64,000 bases of DNA from Pyxicephalus adspersus (Eukaryota; Chordata; Amphibia; Anura; Pyxicephalidae), in the NCBI RefSeq assembly GCF_032062135.1, contig NC_092862.1:99546713-99610712 (forward strand). The letters are read 5' to 3'. Under the pieces are notes generated by a model, which was given only the letters and a program-made list of their open reading frames with translations, was not told the origin of the DNA and searched no databases. Shown here piece after piece: positions 48,690 through 58,846 of the stretch. Position 1 is the stretch's first letter. Each line of letters opens with the position of its first letter. The translations under genes and the position numbers were made by a program.

Positions 48690-50250
48690 ACTTTCAAAAA
48701 AGTGAGGCGATTGACATTTTCCGGCACAGTCGTGATCGGCTGTCTGTGACCACTCTGCCAGCGGCATTGAAGGTTCTTTCATGCAGAACACTGGATGCCG
48801 GGCACAAAAGAAGTTTGATAGCAAACTGTACCAACTGCGGGCAGATTTCATGCCTGTTGACCCAAAAATGAATGGTGCCACTACTGTTTGGACAGGCATC
48901 GTCCTCATAACTGCTGTTGTCAACACCACCACCAGCCAGAAAAGAGCCAACGTAATCGTGCACCATGCGCTTCATCCGTTCTCAATGGTTATGCCCCTGG
49001 ACTTCACTTGTTTGAGGTGGCCGCATCAGGTTTTGCAAGGCATCCAGAAAGGCCAGCCTGCTGCCACTACTGCTGCTGCTGCTGCCGCCGCCGCCTCCTC
49101 TGGGGCAGGATATGGTGGAGGGGGTGTCCGCCTGAGCTCCCTGTGTGGAATGTGGTGTGCAGAACTGCCGGTCGCATAGTATTCTGTTTAGACGGGTCAC
49201 CTTTTCTTTCTCTTGCCCCGGGTTGGGTAGAAACTTTGACATTTTGTCTTTGTAGCAGTGATCCAGAAGGGTGGCCAGCCAGTAATAATCTCGGTTTTTG
49301 ATGCTGCAAATGCGGGGCTCCCTCAGTAGGCATCGCAACATGTAGACACACATATGAAAGAGAGGTTCCTTGGGCTCATCCTCCTCCTGTCCCTCAGTAG
49401 GCGGTAAAACATCTTCCTTCTCATCACCCACCTCCTCCTCTTCAAGCTTCAGCAGTTCCTGTTGTTCCATCGCCCGCACAATGCCTTGGGCATGACAGCA
49501 CAAATGCGGGTTGGACGGGTCCTGTCCAGCAGCCCCAACATAGTCTCCCTCATCATCATCATCATCATAATCATCTTCCTCCTCCTCCTCTTGAAACTCC
49601 TGATGCTGGCCAGTGTCCCTTCTTGCTCCTCCTGATGCTGGCTGTGCGCTATGCCAGTACCTTGCACATTGTCTTTATCTGCAGCCACTGGTCACTGGTA
49701 AAATAGCTCAGTTGTGTGGCTGTACCAAGGGCCCCGCTGCCTCCATGCACCATGCTGACCAAGTAATGGCGGATGGCTAGCTTTTGCTCACACAGACACT
49801 GGAGCATGCTTAGGGTGGAGTTCCATCTAGTCACAGCGTCACAAATCAGTCTATGCGGTGGAAGCCTCTGTTAGCGCTGGATCTTGCTAAGTGCCGCGGC
49901 GGCAGTTGGGGATCGGCGTACATGGCTGCAGATGGAGCAAGCCTGTCTCAGTAAGTCCTGCAGTCCTTTGTACGTGCAGAGGAACTTCTGCACCACCAGG
50001 TTCAGTACGTGCGCAAAGCAGGGCCCATGTGCAGCGCGGCCACAAGGTTGGGCCTGTTGTCACACACTAGATTGTTTGTTGTGAGCTGGGAGGGCTTCAG
50101 CCAAGCCTCAACCTCTCTGTGCAAAGTGGACAAGAGTTCTCTGGCGGTGTGACTTTTCTCCCCAAGGACACCAGTTTCAGCACTGCCTGGCAACGCGTGT
50201 GCTTGAGGGAGCCGTAGTGGTGTGCCCGCTTAACCACAGTGTCCTCCGCT
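48690..50250 (-). pseudogene. Decayed hAT transposase (ZBED-like), several frames, with stops
   Basis: Reading the - strand from high to low coordinates: VCDNRPNLVAALHMG (about 50065-50020), then in another frame CFAHVLNLVVQKFL (from 50020). An in-frame stop follows at 49873-49871, then RLICDAVTRWNSTLSML with CEQKLAI (about 49865-49770). Next is an acidic EEEEE/DDYDDDDD linker (49550-49592), then YYWLATLLD with YKDK (about 49300-49230). Last is SSVLHERTFNAAGRVVTDSR (about 48810-48750), the hAT C-terminal dimerisation region. These match in order the RNase H-like and dimerisation blocks of hAT transposases. No N-terminal BED finger was found. Frame changes, the stop and trinucleotide runs (catcat, cctcct, ctgctg) make it non-functional. 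It supports an old autonomous element, not a host gene. Confidence 0.88.
49066..49100. repeat. CTG/CCG trinucleotide run
   Basis: ctgctgctgctgctgccgccgccgcc within the transposase relic. It encodes glycine and serine runs in the - strand frames and alanine runs in the + frame. Confidence 0.9.
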
Positions 50251-50404
50251 GCTGGCCTTTCAGGAGGAGTGACGAAAAGAGAGGGTTTGCTGGTAGAAGG
50301 AAAGGAGGAGGAGGACAACTGTTTGACAACTTGTGCTGCTGCCTCCAACAGTTTGCTGCTGCTGTCCTACAGTGGTGGACTCCCGGGGCGTATAACCCCT
50401 GCTA

Positions 50405-50990
50405 GAATTTTAAATTTTTCTGGCGATTTTGATAGATAGCAAGTGGGATCAGAATGAAATATCTGTATTTTTTGAAGAGATATACAGAAATTTTCCTGGC
50501 TTTTTTAATACATAGCAAGTGGTATCAGAATTAAATATTTGTATTTTTGAGAGAAATACAGAAATTGTTCTGGCTTTTTTGATAGATAGCAAGTGGTATC
50601 AGAATGAAATATTTGTATTTTTTGGAGAGAAATACAGAAATGTTTATAGCTTTTTTGATAGCAAGTGGAATCAGAATAAAATATCTGTATTTTTTTTAGA
50701 AAAATACAGAAATTTTCTGGCTTTTTTGATGCATAGCAAGTGCTATCAGAATTCAATATCTGTATTTTTTGAGAGAAATACAGAAATGTTTCTGGCTTTT
50801 TTGATATATAGCAAGTGGGATCAGAATAAAATATCTGTATTTTTTTTTAGAGAAATACAGAAATTTTCCTGGCTTTTTTGATAGATAGCAAGTGCTATCA
50901 GATTGAAATATCTGTATTTTTTGAAGAGTAGGACAGAAATGTAGCATCAAAAACTGCACAATCTGTATATTTCAAGATATACAGAAGGCT
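50405..50990. repeat. Tandem array, ~73-77-bp units
   Basis: Seven clear units plus a degraded eighth. Each carries ctggcttttttgatagatag, caagtgggatcagaa, aaatatctgtatttttt and agagaaatacagaaa. Each unit contains an inverted pair (ctgtattt / aaatacag) around a T/G-rich loop, so each could fold into a short hairpin. It lies just upstream, in transposase sense, of the hAT relic. The apparent protein frames on both strands come from this repeat. Confidence 0.92.
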
Positions 50991-50999
50991 CCTAACCTG

Positions 51000-51330
51000 T
51001 CGTTGTCACAATGCACCTCTCTGCCTGCTTCTTTCTCTGACACAGAACACAAGATGGAGTGACTAACCCCTCCTTCCCGGTATATATGCCTGTGCTCAGA
51101 TCTCACCTGATTGGGCTGTTGGGCCTTGCTGTGCATCCTGGGAGCAAATGATTAGCTCTCAGCCGTTCCATTCCCTCCTGAAGTATTTGCTGTTCCCGTC
51201 CCCTGCATTTTCCCTCGTTTGTTCGACGAGAACACAACCTCATGGCGAATCACGCCGTTTTCCGATTCGCCGATTACCGCCCCGATTCGCCGTGAGATCG
51301 AACTTACAAATCTCGCTCACTCATCCCTAG
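51000..51330. mobile_element. Probable terminal region of the hAT element
   Basis: GC-rich sequence with repeated ggcgaatc / gattcgcc inverted words (51244-51295). It ends ctcgctcactcatcccta, whose inverse TAGGGATGAGTGAGCGAG has the look of a hAT terminus. I could not find the matching opposite end near 47.6 kb, so the element is probably truncated there. Confidence 0.5.
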
Positions 51331-51449
51331 TCTACAGTTCACTGAAGGTTTTACAGATTTGTTGAAGTTATTTCATGCACAATATTTTACTGATTTTTCC
51401 ATTCTGTATGTAAACGTCAGTTCATGTAGATTAATACAAGTGTCACACC

Positions 51450-51799
51450 TTAAAGTGGAACTGAACCCATGAGATTCAACTGTCCGTGTTCCATCGCAGG
51501 GTCCTGCCATCTTCCTTTCTTCTTCTTACCAGGGACAATCTTACGTCATTTTATTTGGTTTTGCCGGAATGACACAGGTGCACGGAAGTTTATTCATCCC
51601 CGGCACATGCAACAGAAGCCAGGCTAGCCGTGTTTCTCTGGCAACCACAGCTAACGCTTAGCAGCTCAGCTTTTTCACATTTCCCCAGAAAGATCAGGCA
51701 GGTAAGTTGAGTTATTGCAGAAGACATCACTTGTCCCTCCTGCAATAACCACCTGACTGATCCTTTATTTTTTAATGTAAAACTTTAGCTCTAGTTTAA
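51450..51799. repeat. TTAA-type MITE family 2, copy 2 (complete)
   Basis: TTAA at 51450-51453 and 51796-51799 flank 342 bp. The left end AGTGGAACTGAACCC and the inverted right end ACTAGAGCTAAAGTT match at about 10 of 15 positions. The interior has tgtccgtgttccatcgcagg, ccatcttcctttcttcttc, tgacacaggtgcacgg and an inverted ggcaggtaagt / cacctgactgatcc pair. Confidence 0.7.
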
Positions 51800-52364
51800 A
51801 GGTATCATGTGGTGATGGTTTTATATATTTTTTCTTTATTATGGTCAAATAGTTTACAAAATTTATAAGAAATAGAATTTTTACATATTTATAAATGTTT
51901 TTATTTCTAGTTAGTAGCTAGAGCTAAAGCCTCTTTGTAACATTTTTCAGACTAGTATTACCATTTTTTTATGAAAAGGTTTGAACGGATTAAAGCGGTG
52001 ACATACAGTGATTACTTCTCATTTCAAGGCCCGGGGATTGATATTGCAGCACTGAGCTTGTTTTAACCCTTTCAATTACATTTGTTTTTCTTTTGTTTTG
52101 GATACAGTGGGTAGGATTAGAACTCTTGTCAGGTTTTTAGTGCTATCCGGGGCTCCATTATAGAAATTTATCCTCACTGCTCTGCTGAAAACACTCTCGC
52201 CAGATATAAAGAGTATGGAAAATCTGCATCAGGGACACAGGAAAAAATACAAATCTAACATATATTCTAGTTTACCCCTCTCCCTACTACCTCTACTCTA
52301 CTCTAAAGAAAAGCATTTTACTTAAGTCTGTGTTGCTGTTTATAAGATACCCTCACTGCCAATA

Positions 52365-52366
52365 TA

Positions 52367-52396
<30 letters not shown>
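52365..52396. repeat. TA microsatellite
   Basis: About 16 uninterrupted TA units. Confidence 0.93.
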
Positions 52397-52400
<4 letters not shown>

Positions 52401-52488
52401 GTTCTGATCCTCTATATACACAACTAAAAATAAACGTTTGTCTGGACAACTTTAAACATTTAGCTGTCAAGCAACATATTTGTATATA

Positions 52489-52730
52489 TTATAGAATAGT
52501 GTTTCTCTGTATTTTTAACATGGGGAAACCTTTCAGGTCTTCAGGGAACACCTGGTATAATTACTATATCCACAGCTCGGTATAAATTAGTGTGATGGCC
52601 AGTGGAAAGAATGTCTCTTACATTGCTGTCCAGTGGGAAGAATGTCTTCCTTACAGATAGCCTGAAAGATCATTGGTGAAACCCCTAGCAACCTCTGGAG
52701 TAACCCTGGTTGAGAAACACTGGTATAGAA
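52489..52730. mobile_element. hAT-like MITE, copy 3 (inverted, complete, with 8-bp target duplication)
   Basis: The element 52497-52722 begins TAGTGTTTCTC and ends GGTTGAGAAACACTG, inverted 11-bp termini with one difference. It is flanked by ttatagaa (52489-52496) and gtatagaa (52723-52730), a 7-of-8 target duplication of the hAT length. The other copies (10671, 26965) are in the opposite orientation. Part of the right interior is duplicated (ggccagtggaaagaatgtct / gtccagtgggaagaatgtct). Confidence 0.85.
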
Positions 52731-53015
52731 TAATAAAACATCAGCTTAAACTTAGTACCTTGATAAGATAGAATAAGGAAGAGGGAAGGGGAAAATGGTA
52801 TACAATGTTTGTCTACTTATGCCAAGTCTAAACAAAATATGCGTAAAGAAGAAAGGTATGCTTTTTGTGGCAAATATTTATACTAGCTTACTCATCATGT
52901 TGTATAATACCAGATTTTTCAACTGTACAATATAATTGAGGTTGAAAAAATGGAGAATTGACTAACAAAGTTTGCTGGATGTTGAATGTACAAAAATTTC
53001 ACATATAGTGTCTCA

Positions 53016-53056
53016 TTTCCCAACGCATTTCAACTTCTGGCTTCCTCAGGTGATAT
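53016..53056 (-). other. Hammerhead-like motif E
   Basis: On the - strand: ATCAC, CTGAGGA, AGCCAGAAGTT, GAAA, TGCG, TT, GGGAAAT. The CTGANGA and GAAA boxes are intact. The cleavage dinucleotide position is TT rather than TC, stem II (GCC...) has decayed and the 5' side of stem I is weakened. Confidence 0.45.
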
Positions 53057-53551
53057 TTGAATTGTGTGATGTTGGAGTGGTGATAGAATGTGGAAAGTCG
53101 TATTGTTCAGCGTGTGGTTGGTTACACACAACAGGTTGTACTGAAACTGGATGACGCTTCTGTCTATCTTGTTGTAGTATTGTAGACTAAAGGACCTTAT
53201 GAGAGGTTCTTAGATATATATACCCACAATAATACAAGATGTAGTATGATCCAATTTGAAGAGGATATAGCTGTACTATTGTTCATCAAGCTAATATTGT
53301 TGAATTCATAAGGAAAAAGGAAGGGATCCGTGTCAGGATTCTAAGTTACTGACAATGTGAAAAAGCAATTAAATTAGTGTTTTGTAAAGGACTTGCCAGC
53401 AGGGGGAGGGTTAAATATCCATGGGGTTGAAAGCTTGTATACATAGAGAATATAGAGATTGTTGTTGGTGGATAGTGACTGGGGCATAATGTCAGAAGAG
53501 GCTGAACTGGCTGCTGACATTCTCAAATATGACATGCTGACATTCTCAAAT

Positions 53552-53590
53552 ATCCCCTGAGGAAGTCAAAAGGCGAAACACGTTGGGAAA
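53552..53590 (+). other. Hammerhead-like motif D
   Basis: TCCC, CTGAGGA (53557-53563), A, GTC-AAAA-GGC stem II, GAAA (53575-53578), CACG, TT (53583-53584), GGGA. Both catalytic boxes are intact and TCCC/GGGA can form stem I. The putative cleavage nucleotide is U instead of C, and ACACGT is no longer self-complementary. Confidence 0.5.
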
Positions 53591-53699
53591 TGAGACACTC
53601 TATGTGAAAGTATTGCACATTCAACGTCCAGCACACTCTGTTAGTCAATTCTCCATTTTATTAGTCTCAATTATATTGTACAGTTGAAAAATCTGTGAT

Positions 53700-55990
53700 A
53701 TACAACCACCTTTTTTCCTTGATAAGATACTTCTACCTTTTGGCTGCTGGTAATTGCAAGGTTATATTAGGTGTCTATTGAGAAGAGCAAAGAAGGATTA
53801 AAAAGAATCATTTATGAGATAAAACACTGATTTATGAGAAACTAGGGCTTCTGTGGTTTTATTCACCATTTCAAATGTCAAGATAAGGATTCTACATCTA
53901 TAGTATATTTTTGAAGGTAACGTAAAGCAAAAAGTTCCACTGTACAAACAGCAGTTTGACCTGCGCAGTTAGTAAATTAATTCTAATGACCTCCGATTAT
54001 TCTTCATCCCCCACTTCAGAACCATGACCTTTTAAGTTTATCTTAAGGATTTGCTAAAATAGTTACCTACGGTATATATTATATTATGATGTGTATTTAA
54101 ACACATGTCTTCATCTTCTCGGTAAGTAATTTTAATATGGAATTTAAATCAATTATCTTTGCAAAACGTAGGGATAAACTGCTTGCATTGCATTAAAGTA
54201 CTTCCATTATCCAAAGCAAAGTCATGTGAAAAGTTTAGGAGCAGGGTTTCTATAATATATTCATCTGCTCTCTGCTATTGTTATAAATTGATCCAGCAAT
54301 GTCATAATTCATCTGTTTTACTCTCCTGGAAAATACAGAAAGCTGCTGTTTCTCAACTACCACAGCTGTAGCAATGACTGATTTATGCTCAGAGCTTGTG
54401 TTATTTTTTTGTTGCTGTTGTGAATCTTATGTATTAGCATTTGCAGGACTGATAGAGAAGTGTGCCTGCTTTATAAAGAAGGTTTTTAAAGTCTGTTTTG
54501 GATGTTCTACTGATCAAAAAGACAAGGATATAAGAATGTTCAGGCAGAAAAGGTTCCATCTTTATTCCCTGTTAAAATGACAAGTAAATCTTTGGAGAGA
54601 AAAACTTTTCACCTTGATCATTACTGCATTTAAAGACATCTTAGGTCAGAAATCTAAATCATGCAAAAAAATACCATATACAGTACAAAAATACTATAAT
54701 GATTTATTGTTAAAGTAGGATTAGTTTTTTACTTTGTTGAATCTACAAATCTATGATTGATAAACTTTAATTACCTTATTCACTGTTCATGGTGAGTGGT
54801 TGGCTTCACAATGGGGGGGCATCTAAAATGTGTCTAGGCTTTTGACATGCATTAGCGCACAAGTATGGTAGTTCTCCCTTATTGATAGCAAATTCTTTTG
54901 GAAGTTTTTTTTTGTTTGCATCCTTGGTATTGATTCTCTTCTCTATCAGTGCTAGGCTCTCCAACACTCTAGATTTTCCTTTTATACCCAGGTGTCTACA
55001 TTGGTGTTCTTTTCCTGATTTCAGATGCTGTATTTACCTGGAGTGGCATGGCCACATGTGAACATTTATTGATGCACATCCTATATAACTGAGGCTTATT
55101 TTCAAAAGGAATTTGCTTCCATCTAAAGTTTAACATCATAATATGTTTTTTTGTGTGCAAACGTTTGTTATTGAGAATTGATCCTAATGGTCTGTTTGAT
55201 CTAGCTTGTAGACCTGAGCTTCCTGTGATCCCTGAATAAATGTTTACCAAGTTCTGGTAATATCTTGCAACAACCTCTGACAATTGTCCAGACTGGGCTG
55301 AAATCTTAAGCTTTGTTACTATGTGCATGCGTGAGATCTGAAATTTTTTTTCACATTAAAGAAAAGGGCTTCTTCTGTGCATGCTCAAGATCGAGGGGTG
55401 TTACACTTAAACAAAAAATAAATAGAATTTTTACTTACTTAAGTTTAGGTCCTCTTTGACACTTTAACTCCTCTATGACAACCCTGTAGCTCAGTTTTTA
55501 TATTTCCTTCAGCCCTTCCATTTCTGGTCCAATTGCTAACCAAAGACAGAGCCAATGCTTTCTAGGGGCCAAATATACCCATTAGTTCCAGGTGTTCCAT
55601 AAATCCCTGTCTACAAATCCATTCCCCCTTATATTGTATTCATTCAAGCTCAATGTAACATCAGTGGAACATACACTTTTCACATCATTTCCTAAAATTC
55701 TGTCCTATAAAGCCAAATGTTTTCCTAATTCTACTGTCTAAAAGTTCCCACGGAATGACAGTCATGTGAATAGCAAAAAAATCTAAATATTTCACAGTGT
55801 AAACCACTCTAAAATTCAGATAGTGCTGTTCAGAGAAATATCAAGTTTATTCTAAATATATTTTTTAGAGGACTTTAATAGCAGTTATTGAAAGTAAATG
55901 TATCTTTTTTAGTATATGACATGAACTATTTTTGTGCTGTACCTACTTTCATTTTTAAGCTATTTTTAAAGTGTTCTATGAGCAGCATAA
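53700..55990. other. Intronic, nothing recognised
   Basis: AT-rich. The adjoining open frames at 54159-54371 and 54374-54580 are read in one direction but show no domain, no splice pattern and no family similarity. Confidence 0.5.
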
Positions 55991-56280
55991 TACTTGTAAC
56001 TAAATTAATAGCAATTATTTATATGCATACGTTAAAAGGTTTAAAAGGTAAAATGTTTTAAGCATGAATACAATAAGAACAGAACTGGCTGATATTAGTT
56101 CATTACATTTGTAAATGAAAGCATCATTTTTCAAGCAATGTGAATGAGTGCTGGATGAATACTAATCTTTAGATCGGTATAGGATATGCCAATGTGCAAA
56201 CTAAATAAGTGTTTTGAATGGCACCTTGACTTCTTTGTGTATCTCATTTTTGTTTAAAACTGTCTAATAAAATGTTGGTT
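55991..56280. repeat. Diverged direct duplicate, copy 1
   Basis: Collinear with 57303-57615. Shared words in order: ttgtaactaaattaatagca, attattta-ctgcat/atgcat, ttttaagcatga, tggctgat, taaatgaaag, caagcaatgt, tggatgaa, and gtataggatatgcca. About 70% identity by eye over 290 bp. No termini or target duplications visible. Confidence 0.8.
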
Positions 56281-56852
56281 TAAAAGTTTCATTTCATTAT
56301 ATGAAAATAATTTGGTAAGTTAATAGTAAAACTTTGTATGCACCACCAAGGCAGTTTACTATCAACATAAACAACTATATTGTATTCAGTCAGTTGCATT
56401 ACATTAATTAGCTACTTTAGGCCTTGAGATGCAGAGGGTCAACACAGTCAGTACAGTTTTTCATCAGACATGACCTTAGAGCACCAGTTTACATCAGGTT
56501 CACCTAAATGTAGTATGACAACCCATGTTGTGATATAGGAAAAATGTTCTCAATCAAACTGACTTTAGCCTTCTCCTTACAAACATATACCAAGAAAATT
56601 ACATACTTTGCTTCCAATAAAGAAATGCCTTTCTGCCTACATGACTGTATTAGAGGTTTTGAATTGTTGGTGAGACTAATTGGCCCATGTTTTTATATAA
56701 TTCTTTTAAAAATGCAGTTTCCCAAAAAATAGTAAAAATAAACTAAGATATTGCTGAAAATAAAAAAAAAACACAACATGCCCTTTATTGAAAAGGTGAC
56801 AGGTAATGTTTTGCAATAAATTGCTTGTTTGATTATACATTTTTTTAAATTT

Positions 56853-57070
56853 AGCTAACCTGTCCTCATCAGATGCGCTACCATCTTCATCCAGTCCTCT
56901 TGTCTTCTGGGTTCCATCTATCTTGATTGCCCAGACTGGGATGATGTAACTCCTGTACACATGCACATTTATTCCCAGCAGTCCAAAAAATGCACATGTG
57001 CAGCTTAGCATATTCTAAAACAAATTGCGAACAGGCAGGTATTTTTTTTGCAGAAGGGACATTGCACTGC
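56853..57070. repeat. TTAA-type MITE family 2, copy 3 (partial)
   Basis: Shares gctaccatcttcatccagtc, ttccatctatcttgattgcc, gggatgatgtaactc and acatgcacatttattcccagc with the copies at 35234 and 51454. The ends are not clear. The - strand frame through it is not a gene. Confidence 0.7.
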
Positions 57071-57302
57071 CTGGATGGGTGCTATTATATCCTAATCAAT
57101 AACTTCTAAATTAATTTTTTCTAACTGGTGGTAATAGAGATAAAACTATAGTTTGCAACTTCTAGTTTCCTGAGGCAAATTCATAAAAGGTCTGGGTTAT
57201 AAATAAAAAGGTATTTTTCTTGTTAAAAAGGACATTTGATTATTACGGCACAATGCTCCTGCTCTGTTTTTTATTTATTTTCTTTTCAGCTTTCACCAGA
57301 AT

Positions 57303-57615
57303 CTTTGTAACTAAATTTATAGCAATTATTTACCTGCATGAATTAAAACCTTTAAAAGAAGAAGCTTTTAAGCATGAGTACATTAAGCACAAAACAATTT
57401 TGGCTGATTTCAGCTGATGAAAAAACTGATTGCATTTCTAAATGAAAGTATAATTTGTGAAGCAATGTAAATTACTGCTTGATGAAACCTCAGCTTTGGA
57501 CCAGTATAGGATATGCCATTCTGCAAAATATTGAAAAATGAACCTTAATAAATGACACATGTACCTATTTATGTATATGATGTTTTTTTAAATCTTTTAT
57601 AATATAACATTGGCA
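57303..57615. repeat. Diverged direct duplicate, copy 2
   Basis: The partner of 55991-56280 about 1.3 kb downstream, same orientation. The + strand frame ending at 57417 (57220-57417) overlaps it but is not kept open in the first copy, arguing against coding conservation. Confidence 0.8.
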
Positions 57616-57820
57616 TAAAAATAATCACAATTTACTTTGCTGAAGGCAATCTGGAATATTATGGATTTTCTCTTTTTTTAGTTTTAGTTTTTTTTCTTTT
57701 CTTTTCAATAAATTTTTATTAAGATTTCTTTTATTAAGAAATCAGCTGTTGCATTTAACAACAATATATCAAGGCCGTAAACTACCTTTAGTGATAGTAT
57801 CAGAGTATCACAACAAAATA

Positions 57821-57860
<40 letters not shown>
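57821..57860. repeat. TA microsatellite
   Basis: About 20 uninterrupted TA units. Confidence 0.93.
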
Positions 57861-57864
<4 letters not shown>

Positions 57865-57865
<1 letters not shown>

Positions 57866-58114
57866 CACTGATATCGCCCACGGGGTCAGAAGCGAAGTTA
57901 ATCAGACAGCAGACTTCAAAGTTGCAGTTAAAACAGACTCCTGCCTGTCTATTTATTAGCACTTTAACAAACAAAAGAAATGGCTCGGCTGATCACTACA
58001 TACCAATAATTAGATAGTCATGTAATTGTTGCTGGTGCAACACCAAGCTCTGTTCCCCCACAGCTCACGGAACTAACAGCTGGCTTCTATGCATCCTCCA
58101 GCTTGCAACACAGT
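57865..58114. repeat. Unclassified repeat flank of the 28-bp array
   Basis: GC-balanced sequence (gatatcgcccacggggtcag, ctccagcttgcaacacagtg) continuous with the array. It may be the body of a retroelement or larger satellite-bearing repeat; no frame or termini seen. Confidence 0.4.
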
Positions 58115-58765
58115 GCTGATCTTCTTCTCTCAGCCTGGATCCCTCTGGCTCTCTTCTGGCTCTCTTTTGGCATCCACTCTGGCTCTCTCTCAGACTGGAA
58201 TTCATTCTGGCTCTCTCTCAGCCTGGAATCCACTCTGGCTCTCTTTCAGCCTGGCATCCACTCTGGTGCTCTCTCAGCCTGGCATCCACTCTGGCTCTCT
58301 CTCAGCCAGGAATCCACTCTGGCTCTCTCTCAGCCTGGCATCCCTCTGGCTATCTCTCAGCCTGGAATCCACTCTGGCTCTCTCTCAGCCTATAATCCAC
58401 TCTGGCTCTCTCTCAGCCTGGAATCCACTCTGGCTCTCTCTCAGCCTGGAATCCACTCTGTCTCTCTCTCAGCCTGGAATCCACTCTGGCTCTCTCTCAG
58501 CCTGAAATCCACTCTGGCTCTCTTTCGGCCTGGAGTCCTCTCTGGCTCTCTCTCAGCCTGGAATCCTCTCTTGCTCCCTTTCAGCCTAGAATCTTCTCTG
58601 GCTCTCTCAGCCTGGAATCCTCTCTGGCTCTCTCTCAGCCTGGAATCCTCTCTGGCTCTCTCTCAGCCTGGAATCCTCTCTGGCTCTCTCTCAGCCTGGA
58701 ATCCTCTCTGCCTCTCTCTCAGCCTGGACTGCTCACTTTCAGCCTGGATCCCTCTGGCTGATTAC
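58115..58765. repeat. 28-bp tandem array (ctctctcagcctggaatccactctgg)
   Basis: About 23 head-to-tail units of gcctggaatccactctgg + ctctctctca, 28 bp with a few 24-27-bp variants. The right third shifts to aatcctctctgg, giving two sub-variants in order. As 28 is 1 mod 3, three units (84 bp) give a 28-residue periodic peptide in all three + frames. This explains the 231-codon open frame at 58103-58798, which has no start context or domain. Confidence 0.95.
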
Positions 58766-58846
58766 TTCCTCCTCACCTTGAGTGCAGGTGCATATTAACC
58801 CAGTCAGGATTGAGTTAGGCCAAAGGGCCCACCCTCTCACCCCCTA

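Larger units (their letters stand above)
52911..53695. mobile_element. Inverted-repeat unit with a hammerhead-like motif in each arm
   Basis: The left arm 52911-53062 and right arm 53542-53695 are inverted copies of about 150 bp (roughly 85-90% by eye). They share cagatttttcaactgtacaa, tataattgag, gagaattgactaac, tgttgaatgt, gtgtctcatttcccaac and cttcctcagg. About 480 bp of unrelated AT-rich DNA separates them. No protein is encoded. The paired, inverted arrangement is compatible with Penelope-like element debris, but no reverse transcriptase or GIY-YIG remnant is visible. Confidence 0.6.

Noticed and set aside
48781..49301. + strand open frames with alanine runs
   Set aside because: These are antisense shadows of the hAT transposase relic. 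The alanine run is the complement of its trinucleotide expansion.
50505..50959. Periodic open frames on both strands
   Set aside because: They arise from the 73-77-bp tandem array. The peptides repeat and match no protein family.
54159..54580. Adjacent same-strand frames as a possible two-exon gene
   Set aside because: No splice junction, conserved motif or codon bias supports coding.
57220..57417. Open frame overlapping a duplicated segment as a conserved peptide
   Set aside because: The paralogous segment at 55991-56280 does not maintain the reading frame.
58115..58765. CRISPR array
   Set aside because: Head-to-tail repeats without spacers in vertebrate DNA; this is a satellite.
58103..58798. 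Long 231-codon open frame as a possible protein gene
   Set aside because: It is wholly a translation of the 28-bp tandem array. The same periodic peptide appears in a second frame, and there is no promoter, splice signal or domain.
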